Assembly: GCA_013397795.1 (NCBI GenBank)
Contig: VZTJ01000544.1
Span: 1-64,000 of the forward strand
DNA length: 64,000 nucleotides
Source: Orthonyx spaldingii
Lineage: Eukaryota > Chordata > Aves > Passeriformes > Orthonychidae
Reading direction: 5' to 3'
The notes beneath the pieces are model-generated. The model was not told the origin of the DNA. It did not search any database and saw nothing but the letters and a program-made list of their open reading frames with translations. The translations under genes and the position numbers were made by a program. Positions 36,430 to 50,105 of this stretch are shown piece after piece; the stretch's first letter is position 1; every line of letters starts with the position of its first letter.

Positions 36430-39400
36430 CTTAGGACAGAAGAGCAGTTGGTTCTCTAACAAGAAGGAAAACCAGCCTATCAAGCCCAACAGGCTCCAGT
36501 GGCATTTGGAATGTGTATGAGAAGAGAAGGAGAAAAATGGGGTGTTCTGTAAGGGAAGTTTTTGGAAGAGGAAGATGAAACAATGTCAGATGCAACCTTT
36601 CCGCTCCTCAGTATATTGAAGAGGCTGCCACCCAGACAAATATTAGGCAGAGAAAATAAAACATATTTTGTAGCTGTTGATTTTAAACAGCAAAAAGACA
36701 GAAAATTTTAATTTCTAGTAAGGTTCACATGGTAGGCATAATGTTGTGTTGTGCCATAATCATTAATTTGAAGAAGAGTGTTGTGTTTGGATCTAATCTA
36801 GTTAGGATCAGTTCCCTTTTTAGCTACTACTGTATTTTAAAAAGGCAATTTTTCAACCCTTTGCTAATGTAATTTATCACCTACATCCATGGCTCTGACA
36901 AGATACTGGCTCTTGTGTTATGCATAGTAATTGCTGCTGCCCTCTCTGAATTTACTCTGTGTTTTTATAGCTGGGCTACTTCTGCTCCCAGATCTGCTTT
37001 TCTGGCAAGGATATGATAATGAAACGCAAATGTCACCATTTTTCATCACATGTAACATATCCAGTCTGTGATTCTCCTTTTTGTTAACTGAGGCATAAAG
37101 ATACTTGGTATAAAGTGTGTTATATCCTCAAAATGAAAAGGTGATCTATTTACTGGGTAGGGGAATGACATATAACAGGGACATATAACAGAACCTTAGG
37201 GATCAAGTACAAAAAAACTGGCAATCAGATCTCTGATTAAAAGCTACTTACCTACAAGTGACTGCTGGGTGAATAATTAAGGCAGATTCTTTACAGATTT
37301 CAGTTTATGCAGGATGATTACAAATACTTGGTATTTAAGAAGTTTGCTCACATAATAATTAATTTTAGGCTTCTTTAGCTTTTTCAAGAAGAAAGGGCAT
37401 AGCACTAACATAATTTAGACACAGAGTTCTAAGCTCAGTTTCTCAGCCTGAGAATCTCAGATTAATAAATCATCCAAATTTCAATATTTACCAATTATGA
37501 TTTATAGTTACAATTAAGTTTGAGAGGTCTGAAAATTAAAACATGACTCAACTTTGATACATTAGTAACTTAAAAGTAATCAGCCAGAGTCACTGCAGCA
37601 TATCAGCTATTCTTATGGATAATGTAATGGTAAATCTATAGGGTTTACCATTGCAAGACTTGCAGAGCATCTTTGTCTCATTGCTGCCCAGGCAAGTTCA
37701 TGTTGTAGAAATGTCACTGGAAAGCAATACTCATACAAAATAATACATACAATGAGTTGTATATAGAAAAGTTCTTCACCTGAATATTTCTATTAAAAGC
37801 CTTGAGAAATCCTGTGTGCCTACTTGCAATACATCTTTTAGAAGTGAATGCAGAGTTCTTGATCCTGTGGATGATGAACAGCTAAAATTCTTTAGGATCC
37901 TTACTATCTCCGATGCTCATAGAGAGAACTTGCAAGCTGTTTGCTTATTGCTAAAAGTGCAGCTCTCATGTTAGGGCAGCAGAGATTCAGAAATTGCAAT
38001 CTCATCATGAATATGAGCATCCAACTGGGATTTAAATCCCAGCAATGGAGCACAAAGGGTAATGCATTATAGCTGAATTCTCATTAGTGAATTGAACCTT
38101 CACCTTGCGGTAGGTACAAAATGTCTATGCTAACTGGAAATTAAAGGAGCAAGAGAGAGAAGAAGAAAATGAGCAAAGCTTCTGAGAATGTGGCCTTGAA
38201 AATTGCAAATGTGTTTGTTCAGGAAGATATTTTTAATTAAGTGCTTAATATACCAGTCATACCAACTCATTTTCCTGCAGCTCAGATAATTGAGGTTAGA
38301 ACTATTTTAATCTCATCGACTTGTCTTGAATTTGGTGGCATAGATACATATGTTGGCCTGAAGATAGTTCTGTTCTGCAAAAGCTTTAGTCCTCTGACAT
38401 TTATTGCCTATATGCTATAACAGAAACAAAATTGTACTTAGCGTTTGCATAACGGAATTTTGTCTAAACAAGCATTTGGTTTTAATTTCTTTTACCAAAT
38501 GAGTCTACAGAGCTGTGGCCACAAATATTTTCCTAATTAAAAATGTAAAAGTTGACATATGAAGTAGGTGTATGTGTATCTGCAAGCCCACATTGTATCT
38601 TGTGAAGGAGGAAGGTTTTGAAGCCCACCACCTTTATGAAAGCGTTCACTTCATTTATCTGTATTGTCAGCTCAGACCACTGACTTCTGTGAACTTGGTT
38701 CCAAATAATTGTTCTCTGCAGAACTACAGCCATTGCTCATTGTCTGACAAGGCAGTCAATGCCAACAGCTTGGCCATCTAAAGGAAGAAGAAGCAAAGAA
38801 ATGAAAAGTTGCAGACTCTGGGAAATTTTTCCTGTATGCACTTCAGCACAGGAAATACCTAGTTTCACAGGTAGAAAAAGAGTATTTTGTCCTCAAAGCA
38901 TATGAATGCAAATGATCTTCTAGCATATATAGAAAGTACAGATATAATTTTGTAAGTCAATTGCTACTAACCCAAACTGAGCACGGTTTACTATCTTGAT
39001 ATCTCCACTTGGAAAAAAAAAATGGAATCCAAACAGCTATGCCTGAAATAGCAAATATAGAAACATAGGTGAGAGCTGATATCTGTGCATTGATTGCAGT
39101 GTACAATCTAGTACTGCTCTGTTTTGACATGTGGCTAATTGTGGCTTTTAGGAACAAATGGAAAAAACCAAGCCTCATGTGTGTCCCATCTGCACTGTTA
39201 ATTAATGTGCAATTCATCTACTACCCACAACTCTTCAAAGTGGGAAGGCTTTTCTCAAGATCTCTTCTGATGCAGAGGGCAGTGCTGTCCATAGAGATGG
39301 TACAAGCAAAGTACTAACAAAATGCAACTCTTTTAATCTTTTAAGACCTCTGTCACTGATGTTCTGTAATAAACTAAAAAGATTCTATTATCAAGTTGCT

Positions 39401-40837
39401 TTTCTAAAGCTGGAGTCAGCAGAGTTTTTAAGGATTTATGCTGTTGTGAAATAAAACTCTTATCAGTGTTTATTTCCTTGTGGCTAAGACTGTAAAGAAG
39501 CATTTGGCTTCCCATGTTTCCAGAATGGACATCCTTGTCCTATAGGAAGGGAGTTGAGTAATTCAGGTGGATATACTTTTTCGTTCAATGAGTATCTGAA
39601 TTAGTGATCTGTAAACCAGGTTATGACCTGTACCATTGTATTTCATGTGCAGTGTCAAACCCAGATACTGATTGGTACCTGGGGATTGGCCAGTTCACTT
39701 TGCAGAAGTAGTCTTGAATTGATAGTGATGACACTGTTATTTTCACTGTCTTGTAAAATTACAAATTAAGATATAAGTAATGCTCTATAGTGTTATTGAA
39801 AACAGTTGATAATTAATTTTTAAAATTCTGTGTACTTAGTGTGTTGCACCTCATTCTGGTGTATCAAATTTTTAAGAAAAGAAAGAGAAGATCTTCATTT
39901 GAGAAGGAATTTGAATTGGATGTCAGTTTGGTGACATACCTAAGAATCGTACTGGGTCTGACAGCTGTATCTAGTGTCATCTGTGGTAGGTCACATCTCA
40001 GGAGAATGAAACCAATATATTTTGATGGGGCACTTGCACCTCTGAACAAAATTTTGATTGTGGGTAAGGTAAAACAAAATTAGTTAAATGGATTTGCTGT
40101 GGATTTCTTCAGAGTGAACAAGATAAAATCTGGCCCAGAGCCCAACAAATGTTCCAGAGCTGTCCACTTCCTATAAGATTTGATAGTACTTGATGAATGC
40201 ATCCAACGATAAACTTCCCTCTTCAGATAAATCTTTTCTGAGCTCTCGTTTATGAAGTGCGAAGGTACTCTCCCTGCCTTGTTATCCAGATCCCATTCAC
40301 AATGTCTGAAGTTATGACATTTTATTCTATATGTAAATGTATTACAGGGGAGTAAAGCAAATAAAAGGTAATGAGAAGGTGAGCTTTGATGGCACTGTAG
40401 AAGGAGTGCAGTATTTCAGTGAAATAAGTGACAGCCAATAGTGCTGCCCTGTTTTATCTCTTTGAACACATTTTACATTTAATTCTAATGCTCTGCATTA
40501 ATTCATATATAATATGCCTGTTGATAATAGGTTTATTTAAAACTCATTAAAAGTTATAGAAAAATGAGATTTGCATAGAAAAAGTCTTTGGAACTTTGTA
40601 TTTCCTCCTCCCTTCTTTTTCTAATGCTCAATGTACACAGCAAAGGGCTAATATGGTAGATGTCAATCAAACTTCTCTTGGCACTACTTGCCAGTATTTC
40701 TCAAAAACTTGTATGGGAAGGAAGCAGCCATAAGATCCAGGACTGCCAACTCACAAAGGCTGTGAGCCTGAGGCAGTCCTAGCTGCCATTATTGGGAATG
40801 GGTACCATGAAAAAGGGCTGAAGCATGGTAGAGAGGC
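36428..40837. other. Gene-free sequence with a perfect 18-bp palindrome
   Basis: No exon or transposon recognised. The part around 37980-38110 has balanced TAAT, CACAAAGGG (SOX/TCF-like) and ATGCATTA words beside the palindrome and may be a conserved element. Confidence 0.4.
38025..38042. repeat. Perfect 18-bp palindrome
   Basis: CTGGGATTTAAATCCCAG is self-complementary over all 18 bases. A given window this size is expected to hold fewer than one by chance (about 0.25 at equal base use). It could be a dimeric transcription-factor site. Confidence 0.9.
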
Positions 40838-40890
40838 CTCATGGTCTAGTGATTCTTACTTCTGAGCATGAGACCTTGGTGTTTGTTGGA
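40838..40890 (+). mobile_element. tRNA-derived SINE head (fragment)
   Basis: CCTCATGGTCTAGTGATTCTT resembles the 5' tRNA-like head of reptile and bird SINEs (consensus-like TGGTCTAGTGGTTAGG, the A-box of a tRNA-Glu or tRNA-Asp type). The downstream GAGACC...G also fits the head. Beyond about 40890 the sequence becomes GC-richer and I cannot follow the element. Confidence 0.35.
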
Positions 40891-43800
40891 GGTGCCAGGC
40901 TGAGGGCCCTGGAGGGGGTGACTGTCAGCTGGTGTGCAGAGCAGCACCTGCTCTGCTCGTCCACTTCGGCTCGCCCGAGTACCCAAATCACCCTTGTGCT
41001 TCTCAGGATTCCCCTTGGCAGTAGAAATGTAGCTTTTTTTTTCCTCCTGCTCATCTAGTTTTTGGCTGTATTCCTAGTTCTGCCCAGGAGGAGGCATATG
41101 AGTAACAGTTGTTAAAAATTTGGGGATGTGGCTACCTGCCCATTTGACACTGGGGGCAAAAAGCATGTATAAACCATGAGGTATGTTAGTCATGCTTAAG
41201 TGTCTAAAAGCCTTTTGCTTGCTGCTGCCCTGCAGTAAATTTTCCATTATTCATTATGTTATTTACACTCTACTATATGTATTTATGCTATAGTATGAAA
41301 CTGTTTGGTTGAAAGCATTATAACATTTTCAACCTGTTTGCTTTTCCTATTTATCTTTTTTTTAATGTTTTTTTTGTGATACAGTGTGAAGCAATGGTTG
41401 CCACAGAGACTACAATTGTGAATAAGCAGTCACGTAGCTGTCACTTTACCATCCAAGGGCAGAGGGATAGCACAGGCAGTTCCATGAGGGACAAGGTTCA
41501 TGCTGTCCCTGCAGTCGAGACATCAGTTTTCTAACTACATCTTTCTAGTTATACCATATTTTTGGGGTAATTTTTGCTGCATGCTTTCAGGAGGTCAAAG
41601 CATTAGATATTGTCAGCTGGCTTCAAGGAATAAATGTTTTGCTTTTGAAATTACTAGATGGAAATTTGTGAGCTCTCTGCTGGCAGCAGAAGTGTTTTGA
41701 ACATGTTGTCTGCAGACTAATGGACCAGCAGTCTGGGACCTTGCAGCAGGTCAGCTGTAAAAAGTCAGGCTTATTAAGGGGCACACATTTCTCTCTCACT
41801 TGGAATCTAGCTATTGACATCAGTGTTTCACTGAATCACGAAGCAAGCAAGTCCTGGGCTATTGGCATTTAACTGGGTAAACATCTTCCATGGGCTGAAG
41901 GAGATGAAGTCAATATGTTATGAATGTTTCTTCCTCTTCCTGGGAAACCATTTTCTGAATTGCCTGTGGAATTCTTGTCCCTTTCTTCTCCACTCCCATA
42001 ATCTGGGGTGATCACAGCTCTCTCAGGGGTCCTCCCTTTATAGTTTGATGTTACCAGCTGGAACCTTGCTGGAAGTACAGATGGAGACTCCGCATCCTAA
42101 ATCTACCTGTTTCATTTCCTTGACTTGCTGCCAGAGAAAATTTATTCCTTACCATTTTGAAGAGAGGCATCCCTTTTCCTCTTCGTTTTCCTCTGTAGCC
42201 TGCTGATCTCAGTGAAGAAATAAAACAACTTCCCTTCAGCAGTCCATACTGGCCACAGTGAAGTAGGAAGTCATTTCAAAAGAGAACAAAGGTGGGAAGG
42301 ACAGGAATGTGTTTTAGGGGGTGTGGAGAGGGAAAAGACAAACATCTTTTTCTGTTACTAGTGAGTCGACTCATGCAAGGATTTCTTTGGCATGTAATTT
42401 TTCCACTTGATATGTTGCAGTTTTTATCAGGATTTCCCCACTTTTGTATTTTTTAAACAATTTAGATGCAGCCTATTCTAACAGTTACTTCTTTTCATTG
42501 CTTGGCTTGCAATGGAGATATTGTCAAATTAAAGTGATTTCTAGGTTGATTTTTTTAAAAGTTATTTTTAGAAAAACATGTGCTCTTCCAGAAGTAGAAC
42601 AAAAAAGTCGAACTAGTTGTGGAAAAAAAACAAAGCTATTACACAGGTTGAGCAGAAGCAACCACTGCAGTACAAGTTGAATTTATCAGTCCTAGAAAGT
42701 AAGGGTTGTGAACCAAAGTTAATGAAAAGTAAAGACCAGTGATATTTTATGGAACTCATTCCATGTGATACTGCTTACCTCTACAAGCATTGAACTTCTG
42801 AAGAAAGGACTAGGGTATCTTAATAATGTAAAGTGTATTCCTGGATTTAAAAAATCACCTGAAGAACTGGGTAAATTTCAGCCAGCCAGTTGTTTCTATG
42901 CCATGGCTTTGGTATATTTCCATACTAGTCATGGCTTTATACTATGTGAGGATACAAAAAAGGTGATTTATCTTTGGTTGTGCATGCTGACTGCCAGTTT
43001 TTTTGCATGATGCTGTTTTCATTATCTGCCCAGAAGACTAAAAGAGAAATTAAAAATCATAAGGGAATAGCAGACCCTTTTGAAATTAGGTTGCTTTCAC
43101 TTGTACAATATCTGGCCTGCTGTCTTGTGAGGTGAAGAAATTGGGTAGATGCTAATGTAAAAGTGAAGGAATGGGAAAAAGTGTTATCATACATCTCTCT
43201 TATTGAAGATTCTGATTTACTTTCTTAATGGAAATTTCCCCTGTTAATAGCATGTTCCAACTCTTGAGGTATACAATAAGTTTTATACAATCACCAGCAC
43301 TTTAAAATTAATACAATAAATTTAGAGGATATGCATCATCTTTTTAATACAGCATAAGATACCTTTTTGATTCTGTTCACTACTAAATTTTTTCTTAAGT
43401 TATGCATTTAGCTTTCATCTTTGAAGAACCCCATTATAAGTGACTTAATACACAGTGCTATTGCCATTAATATACTGTAGTGTGCCTCAAATTTTTCCTT
43501 TCTGATAATTCAGGACGTATGGATTGCATAAAAATGACAGTTATATATACAGAAGTTTGCTAGGCAAAGAGCCCGAGGACTTTTGAACTAAGGGTCAGGA
43601 ATAAACACTTTATGTCAAGAAGTGACTGGACCAGGTGGCTGAGGAAAGCAACTGAAAGTTTGATAAATCCAGGAGTCTTCCTTGGGAAACAGTGATAATG
43701 CAGGAGATGCACAGGAGTGAATTAAAGGGATGATGATGATGTGAAGAATAAGAAATGCCTTAAAGAACTTTTGTCCTAGGTCAGAGATTAAATTGGTTTC

Positions 43801-44237
43801 CTTTTACCAAAGAACTGTGGAAGGCTGAGATAGTTGGGTCTGGAAAAGGAATTGCAGAAGAAATCATAGTCTTGATACCTATTCTTCAGAAGGAAAAGAT
43901 AGCAAGGCACCGGAAAGTGTTGCCACCACACAAAATTTACAGGAAGACATAGTTTATCATTATTGTTCTGTGAATGACCAAGTACACCCAGAAATTATCT
44001 ACTGAATGACCCAAACAGGTCAGTCCTAAATCAGTGTTTCTTGCAATTCTTTAGAGAAATTAGGTAGCTTTCCTAATTAGGTACACATTCCTCTGGCAGC
44101 CCCACAAAGTCATGAGTGCAGGCTAGAGATAATGTATTTTTTATGAGAGTTAAAATATTCATAGCAGCTGAGCTGGTGGAGACAGCAGACTGCTTTCATC
44201 TAGGAAACCTGCCGGATGGACAGGTTAAAAGCCCAGG
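40891..44237. other. Gene-free sequence
   Basis: GC rises briefly at 40890-41010. No exon, RNA gene or repeat family recognised. 41230-41420 is AT-rich with SOX-type words (CAATGG, ACAATTGTGAAT) and might be conserved. Confidence 0.45.
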
Positions 44238-44251
44238 CCTCCAGGGGGTGC
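44238..44251 (+). promoter_or_regulatory. CTCF-like motif (weak)
   Basis: CCTCCAGGGGGTGC matches the core CCASYAGRKGGCRS at 12 of 14 positions, in a small GC-rich island (44225-44330). The two mismatches include one at a well-conserved position, so this is a weak prediction. Confidence 0.2.
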
Positions 44252-47200
44252 CAGGGTGCCTGCCCTTGCTGGGGGCTCGTGTCACCTGTGCATGTGCTGC
44301 TGGCTCAGGCACACTCTGCAGTGACAGACCTTTCTGTCTGGTGTCAGAGTCCTGCAGCTGCTTTGGCTGCTGCATTGATTTACACCTTCTTGACATCAAA
44401 CCTAACAGTACATGTGCTTTGTAGGCCCTCAGTGGGTGCGCCAGCAGATTTGCTAATCACATTTATGTTGAACCTTTTGTCCTGAGTTTATTGCTGTTGT
44501 GTGGAGGAAGCAAATTCTGGATGGTGGGATATGGCAAGAAATCTTTTGTTTCACTTTGATTTTAGGCAAGATAAATATTTCAGGGTTTAAACCAATCCTT
44601 CAGGATTTTCTGCCTTTCGTAATGTCATTGACCATAAAACTTTTCATTGTTTTGAAATTAATTCCGTTTTTGAGTTTGAAAGTGCACACAATCTTGGTGT
44701 GGGTTGTTATGTCATTGTACTATCTAGCTAGAAAATGTTTTAAATCAAGGGCTTGTTCTGAGTATGAAGTTATTTTTCTCAGCATCGGTTTCTAGTGGCT
44801 GGATATATTGTTGATTAATTGGATAGCGTATAGACAGACTTTGGGACCAAAATTCACATATTTTAGAAAGAAAACACAGATCTAAACCTAGTACCCTCTG
44901 TCGTGACATAGGTTCAAATAGCTGGTTTTATCTGTTCTTTGGCAGTACAAACAAGAAGGAATTCAGGAAGCAGCACCTGTGTATATTAGGGGATTAATTC
45001 CTTTTTTGGTATGATGCTAAATAAATAAATCAGTGTCTGCAACTGATTAACATTTTTATTTGTCTTTTGTCATACTCTGACAAAGAAGCTGCTGGTGGCA
45101 GTTTTCTAAGGGGCTGCGTTGGAGTGGGGTGTTTTTTTAGTGAATTTTGAAAAAATTTAGAACTCTCTCAGGAAGTCTAATTTTTTAGATTAGTGGAATA
45201 GAGATTAAGTAATTTCATTACCTTTTTTTCTTTAAGAGGTAAAAAACTTGGCTTTGGTAAGACAAGCCATTTTGCAGTGTCACACATTATCAAGGAACTG
45301 AAATGTGCCCTGTAGTTCAGTTCCATGGGTTAAAACTTGTTCTGCCGTGAGGCACTAGCCAGTCCTTTCTTACACTCATGTTTACTTAAAAACCTTTCTC
45401 TAACCATATGTTACCTGTATTCAGGGGCTTTCCTGAATGACCTTCAAGAAAACTAATGGTATTTACTTAAGTAAAGAGCTGTACTGATAATATTACCCTG
45501 TATTATAGGGATAAAGTGCTTCTAAATGAAACTATGCAAGGAGAGTTTAAAATCCTCTTTTGCGTTGATTTCAATAAAGTGATTGCTCTCGTTTTTGTGA
45601 TATTTGGTATTTTTTCCATAATAAATGGAATTACGCCAAGGTAAATAAAATAATTACTGAGAAGAGGTTGTACTTGACCAGACAATTCATGTATGATTAA
45701 ATGCCAACTTTCTTACATTTATTTTTTAGACATTAGTTTTAACCAGATCTTTTTACTAATTTATTTTTGCTTTAATTAATATGACCTAGCTTATCATTCA
45801 TGTATAGTGTTCTATAAATAAGGTGGACTAACCCCGTGATTGACTGAAAAATTCTTGGAGAATAGCCCAGTGTCAAATGAATTATCCCATTTTTTAAGAC
45901 CAGGTATTGTTCAAGGGAGTGGTTTCTGGTTGCTCTATTGAAAAGAAATTGCAAAAGAAGCTACAAGCTACAGATACTGATCTTAACTTTCAAAGATAGG
46001 ATTCAGTGTTCAGGAAAGTCACTGGAATAGCAATTCTACAGGCTTTGTTGCACAACCTCTATTTAAAACAGGAGCCAACCTTTCAAGTTTTTCTTCTTTG
46101 TTGTGCCTCTGTTCTTTGTAAATAAAGGTGAAAGAAAGACTCAAATATGAGAATAACTGTTTCTCATTCCTATCCAGTTATTGGCCTTTCTTACAATGCA
46201 AACACACTTGTTTCAGGTACAAATGCATTCAGTCTGCAGGTCTGTGTGCGTGTGTGTGACTGACCCAACTCACAACTTCTTAAAATCCTGGTAACTCAAT
46301 TTCATTAGTCAATGTCATCTAGACTTGTACTGATGGTTCAGGTGTAAAACTTGCCAATCTCTTTAGTCCCTGGAAGAAACTCACGCTTAAGAACAACAGC
46401 TACTTCCCATTCAAAAGCATGCTCCTTGGAGAAGTTTTACTCAGAGTGACATAAGATTATTATGGAAAATATGGGAAGTTGCAGCAGAGCAAACATTAAA
46501 CCCATGGTGTAGAATGGCAAGATGAATAATTTATATATACATAGATGTGTATTTTTAAAAATCTGTTTCTGGTGTACCTCTAGAATCTACAAAGCTGCTA
46601 CTGCAGTTATGTTTCTTATGACATATCTTTATTGAAGACATGTTGTAACTATGCTGATTTGGCCTCGTTTGTTCATTAAAAGTATTTCACTGACTTGGAC
46701 ACATAATTGTAAGTTTAACAATCAATGAAAGGCCCAAAAGCTACAGTACTAGAGCAAGAGGCATCTTGTGCTTGTACCATCACTTTCATTTTAAAGAGTA
46801 GGAGACTTTCTTGGAGATTACCTTTGTTTTCTGTGATTTCTGCCTTGCTGTATGGTAATGTTCCTGTGGCTGAGTTGTTCATTGAGATGAAGGGCACACA
46901 CATGACACATGCCTGTTCATGGGGCAGCTGCAATGTTACCTGTCTGTTTCTCTTTGAGTTTTCATAGTGTTTTGTGTGTGGAGACTGACAGCAAATGCTG
47001 TATCTGGAAGACATCACAGTCAAGTTATGTAGTACTTTGATATATAGTGCTCTTTAAAATAAATGTGGGAATTTTGGTTTCAAGACAAGAAAGAAATGTG
47101 AATGCTTTACCTTTCCACCCTTTTGCACATGCAGATAGATGTATGCTGTGTTTCTTATGAAGGTAGAAAGAAGGTATTTGAAAAAAGAGGTCATTTGAAA

Positions 47201-48614
47201 AAATATCTTCATCAATTTTCTTCCTCAGACTCTTTGATTAATTTCTTATTGGTAGAGGTGTTCATGCCTCTGCATATCTATTGCTGTTGCTGTTCTGATC
47301 AGAACACCTTTCAAAGCTCAAAATACTTACTCAGTGTTTGGCCAATGAATTGAGAATGGTTCAGAGAGTGAAAGAGAGAAGATCCAGAAGATGCCACTGT
47401 AGGAGACCCTCTATTTAGTTCTATTTATTTGTGTCTTTGAATGTTTGTAACCATGTCTTGTGTGACTGTATTTATATATACTTTGAAGAAGGGCAACCAG
47501 CATATATCAATGTATATTGACACATATCAATATATATTTGTAGTAATACATAAGTTTATGTTTGAGTAGGGAAGCTCCTCATTAGTATCAAAATTTGGGC
47601 TAATGAGAACTTATACCTCTGGCAGATAAGGCAGGTATAGAGTGAAATATTTTCCTGTGAGATTCTAGATCTTTCTCTCCTGGCAATTGGCTTATAAATA
47701 CTGGCATTTGATAATATCAGTCCATTAAAAAAACCCAAACAGTAAGGTCTTCAGACATACTTGTTTACCCATGGGACTTACAAGTGCTTCGTACTGAAAA
47801 GATTCAGGAGTGTCCAAAGGAAATTGATTGACCCGAAGTCAAGGACATCATCCATTCTTCCCTCGGTCTGAAGGATAAATTTCCATAAGGGACCTGTGGG
47901 AGTTCCTCTACATACCCCTCCAGCGTAACAATTACATTAAGTAACTGATCTTGCTTAATGTAGGAGTATCAGTGCTTTTTCATGTGACCTGTCAGGATGA
48001 AGTTCACAGCTGCTAAAGATATATCCTGCAAGATCAGGCCCTCTACTAGTGCTAGATGAGTCATGGAAATCAGAAAAAAATTAATGTGCTATTTAGGTTA
48101 GTTCTACCTGGAATGGAGGGGAGGCTGTCTCCTTCTTTACAGGACTTGGAAGCACAGTTGTGCCTAATATTTGTCTCAGAAGTCCCATTTATGAGTAATT
48201 CCTTTTTACTGATCAGGCAGTTTGGCATGTACAAGCACTTGGTGTCTACCCACCCACGCTTTGTCCTTTCTGTCTTGATCTGAAATATTCCACTCTTGAG
48301 CTCAGTAATACAAATTTGATGAACAAATGATATGATACAAGAGGGAAAATACAATACAGAGTAAATGAGCTGGTTGCTGCTGCTTTCCAAGTGCCTCAGC
48401 TTTCAGAACAATCAGAGATTTTTAGTTTTCTTTTAACGTTTCCCAGCTCCTTATGTTAAACTATATGAACTCTTACTCAAGATAAAGCATTGGCGTGGTA
48501 AAACTCTTTTATTCCATTGAAGGAGAAAAATGGTAAAGATATTACCAGTATATTATTAAAAATACAATCACACCTGGCTTTTTCTGTAACTGTTCAATAT
48601 TCACCATGTACATA
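44252..48614. other. Gene-free unique sequence
   Basis: Contains an imperfect 20-bp tandem pair (47501-47520 and 47521-47540, 16 of 20 identical, ATATATCAAT core). No exon, RNA gene or transposon recognised. Confidence 0.5.
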
Positions 48615-48995
48615 TGTCATGGGTTTGCTCAGGAAGCGTCAGTTTTGCAAGTGACTTATGGTGCAGGAAGCAGTAGCCTTTGCTTCCTGAGAAACAGAGC
48701 CAGTGACCAGCTAGTTTTGAGTATTAATAAGTATATAATCCAATTAAAAGTTCTACCTCCAAGGAAAAAAACATATTTAAGAGAGAGACACCTGAGAAAA
48801 AGCCCTTTTTTCTTGTCCTGTTGCTGCCAGAGAAGCAGGTCCTCTGCTTCTCCCTCTAGTAAGACTGGGCCCTTGCCCTCCCCCCCAAGGGAGGGGAAAG
48901 GGGTGGGAGGGGAGTCTGAAGTGACAGTTCAGTTGAACGTGGGAGAGGACCCGGCCTGAGCTCTTCGGCTCGGATGCAGTTTAGCAAATAGGCGG

Positions 48996-49172
48996 GGGCC
49001 AGGCCCTGCTCTATCACTCCGGGCCAGGCCAGCCCCCCACTCCAGGCTGGGCCGGCTCCATCCGACTTGGGCCAGGCCCTGCTCTATCACTCCGGGCCAG
49101 GCCAGCCCCCCACTCCAGGCTGGGCCGGCTCCATCCGACTTGGGCCAGGCCCTGCTCTATCACCCCGGGCCA
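48996..49172. repeat. 73-bp tandem repeat, about 2.4 copies, GC-rich
   Basis: Copies start at 48996, 49069 and 49142, each beginning GGGCCAGGCCCTGCTCTATC. The first two appear identical over 73 bases and the third is cut after about 31. Each unit carries internal GGGCCAGGCC subrepeats. Its place in the LTR suggests a U3 enhancer-type duplication. The identity of copies 1 and 2 points to a recent or homogenised duplication. Confidence 0.95.
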
Positions 49173-50099
49173 GCTTCACAGAGCGAGGCTCATGAGACTC
49201 TTGACTGCTTTTGCATCCCGGCTCAGACTTTTTAAACAACTCAGCAGAGATCATGAAACTGTCGCTAAAGCCCGAAAAAAAATTAACCCTTTCATTACCC
49301 AGATGAAACTTGCAGACACCCATCTTCTCCTGCACAGACAGAGAAAGAGTGAAGACACCTACAAAAATACAGCATAAAGACTCAAAGTCAGTGAGAGAAA
49401 CAGAGACGACGCCTAGAGGGAGGAGCATGAGGAGTGCTGTAAAGTAAAAGCTGAAAATCCTTCTGTAAAGCCATAGTTGAGACTAAACTAAAATATTCTC
49501 TGTAATATATGAAGAAATGGTCCAAGGGAGGATGTGACGTTCTACTTACAACCAGTACAGCCAGTGAACTAATGCACCTGTGTAGAAATAAATAGATACT
49601 GAAATAATTGCAGCCTAATAAAAAGTTTGAGAAAAGACAGAGAAAAAACTGTAATCCAGATCCCTTACCCCAGGGAATGGTCAAAAAAGACTTACATTAC
49701 CAATCATGGAAGAAGGGGATTTCTTGGCTGCTGTAGTGAAATCACTCATCCTTAAAAGAATATTCCATGAACTGTCATAACTCACTGTAGTAGCTGTGGG
49801 AAGGCTACTGGTGTGGGAGGGACTTTCCACAACAAACAGATTTTTTTCTCCTGGGTGGCTGCTAGTTGTGAGCCATAAACCATAAAACTGTATTTCTTGT
49901 GAAGAAATCAACATGGTAAAACAAGAAAAAAATTCTCTCCCTAAATGAACTGAAAAAAAAAAGTGATAAACTGACTGAAAGTCAAAGTGTTGGTTTTTTT
50001 GTATTGTCATCAGGAAAAAATAGAGAGGTGGGAGGAGCAAAAGTGTTCTGAAAGTTTTGTTCTAGTTCTTAATTTTTTCCCCTTCCTTTTAAGTCTGTT

Positions 50100-50105
50100 A
50101 ATAAA
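50100..50105 (+). promoter_or_regulatory. LTR polyadenylation signal AATAAA
   Basis: GTTAATAAACTTTC lies about 140 bases before the LTR end, the usual distance for an R-region signal, with a T-rich segment after it. Confidence 0.6.

Noticed and set aside
43731..43743. GATGATGATGATG run
   Set aside because: Too short to count as a microsatellite.
48606..48959. Open frame of 117 codons over the LTR start
   Set aside because: Begins upstream of the LTR boundary and runs through repeat DNA; LTRs do not encode such a product.
49681..50040. 119-codon minus-strand frame inside the LTR
   Set aside because: Antisense to the LTR, rich in F and S from A-rich and G-rich sequence; chance.
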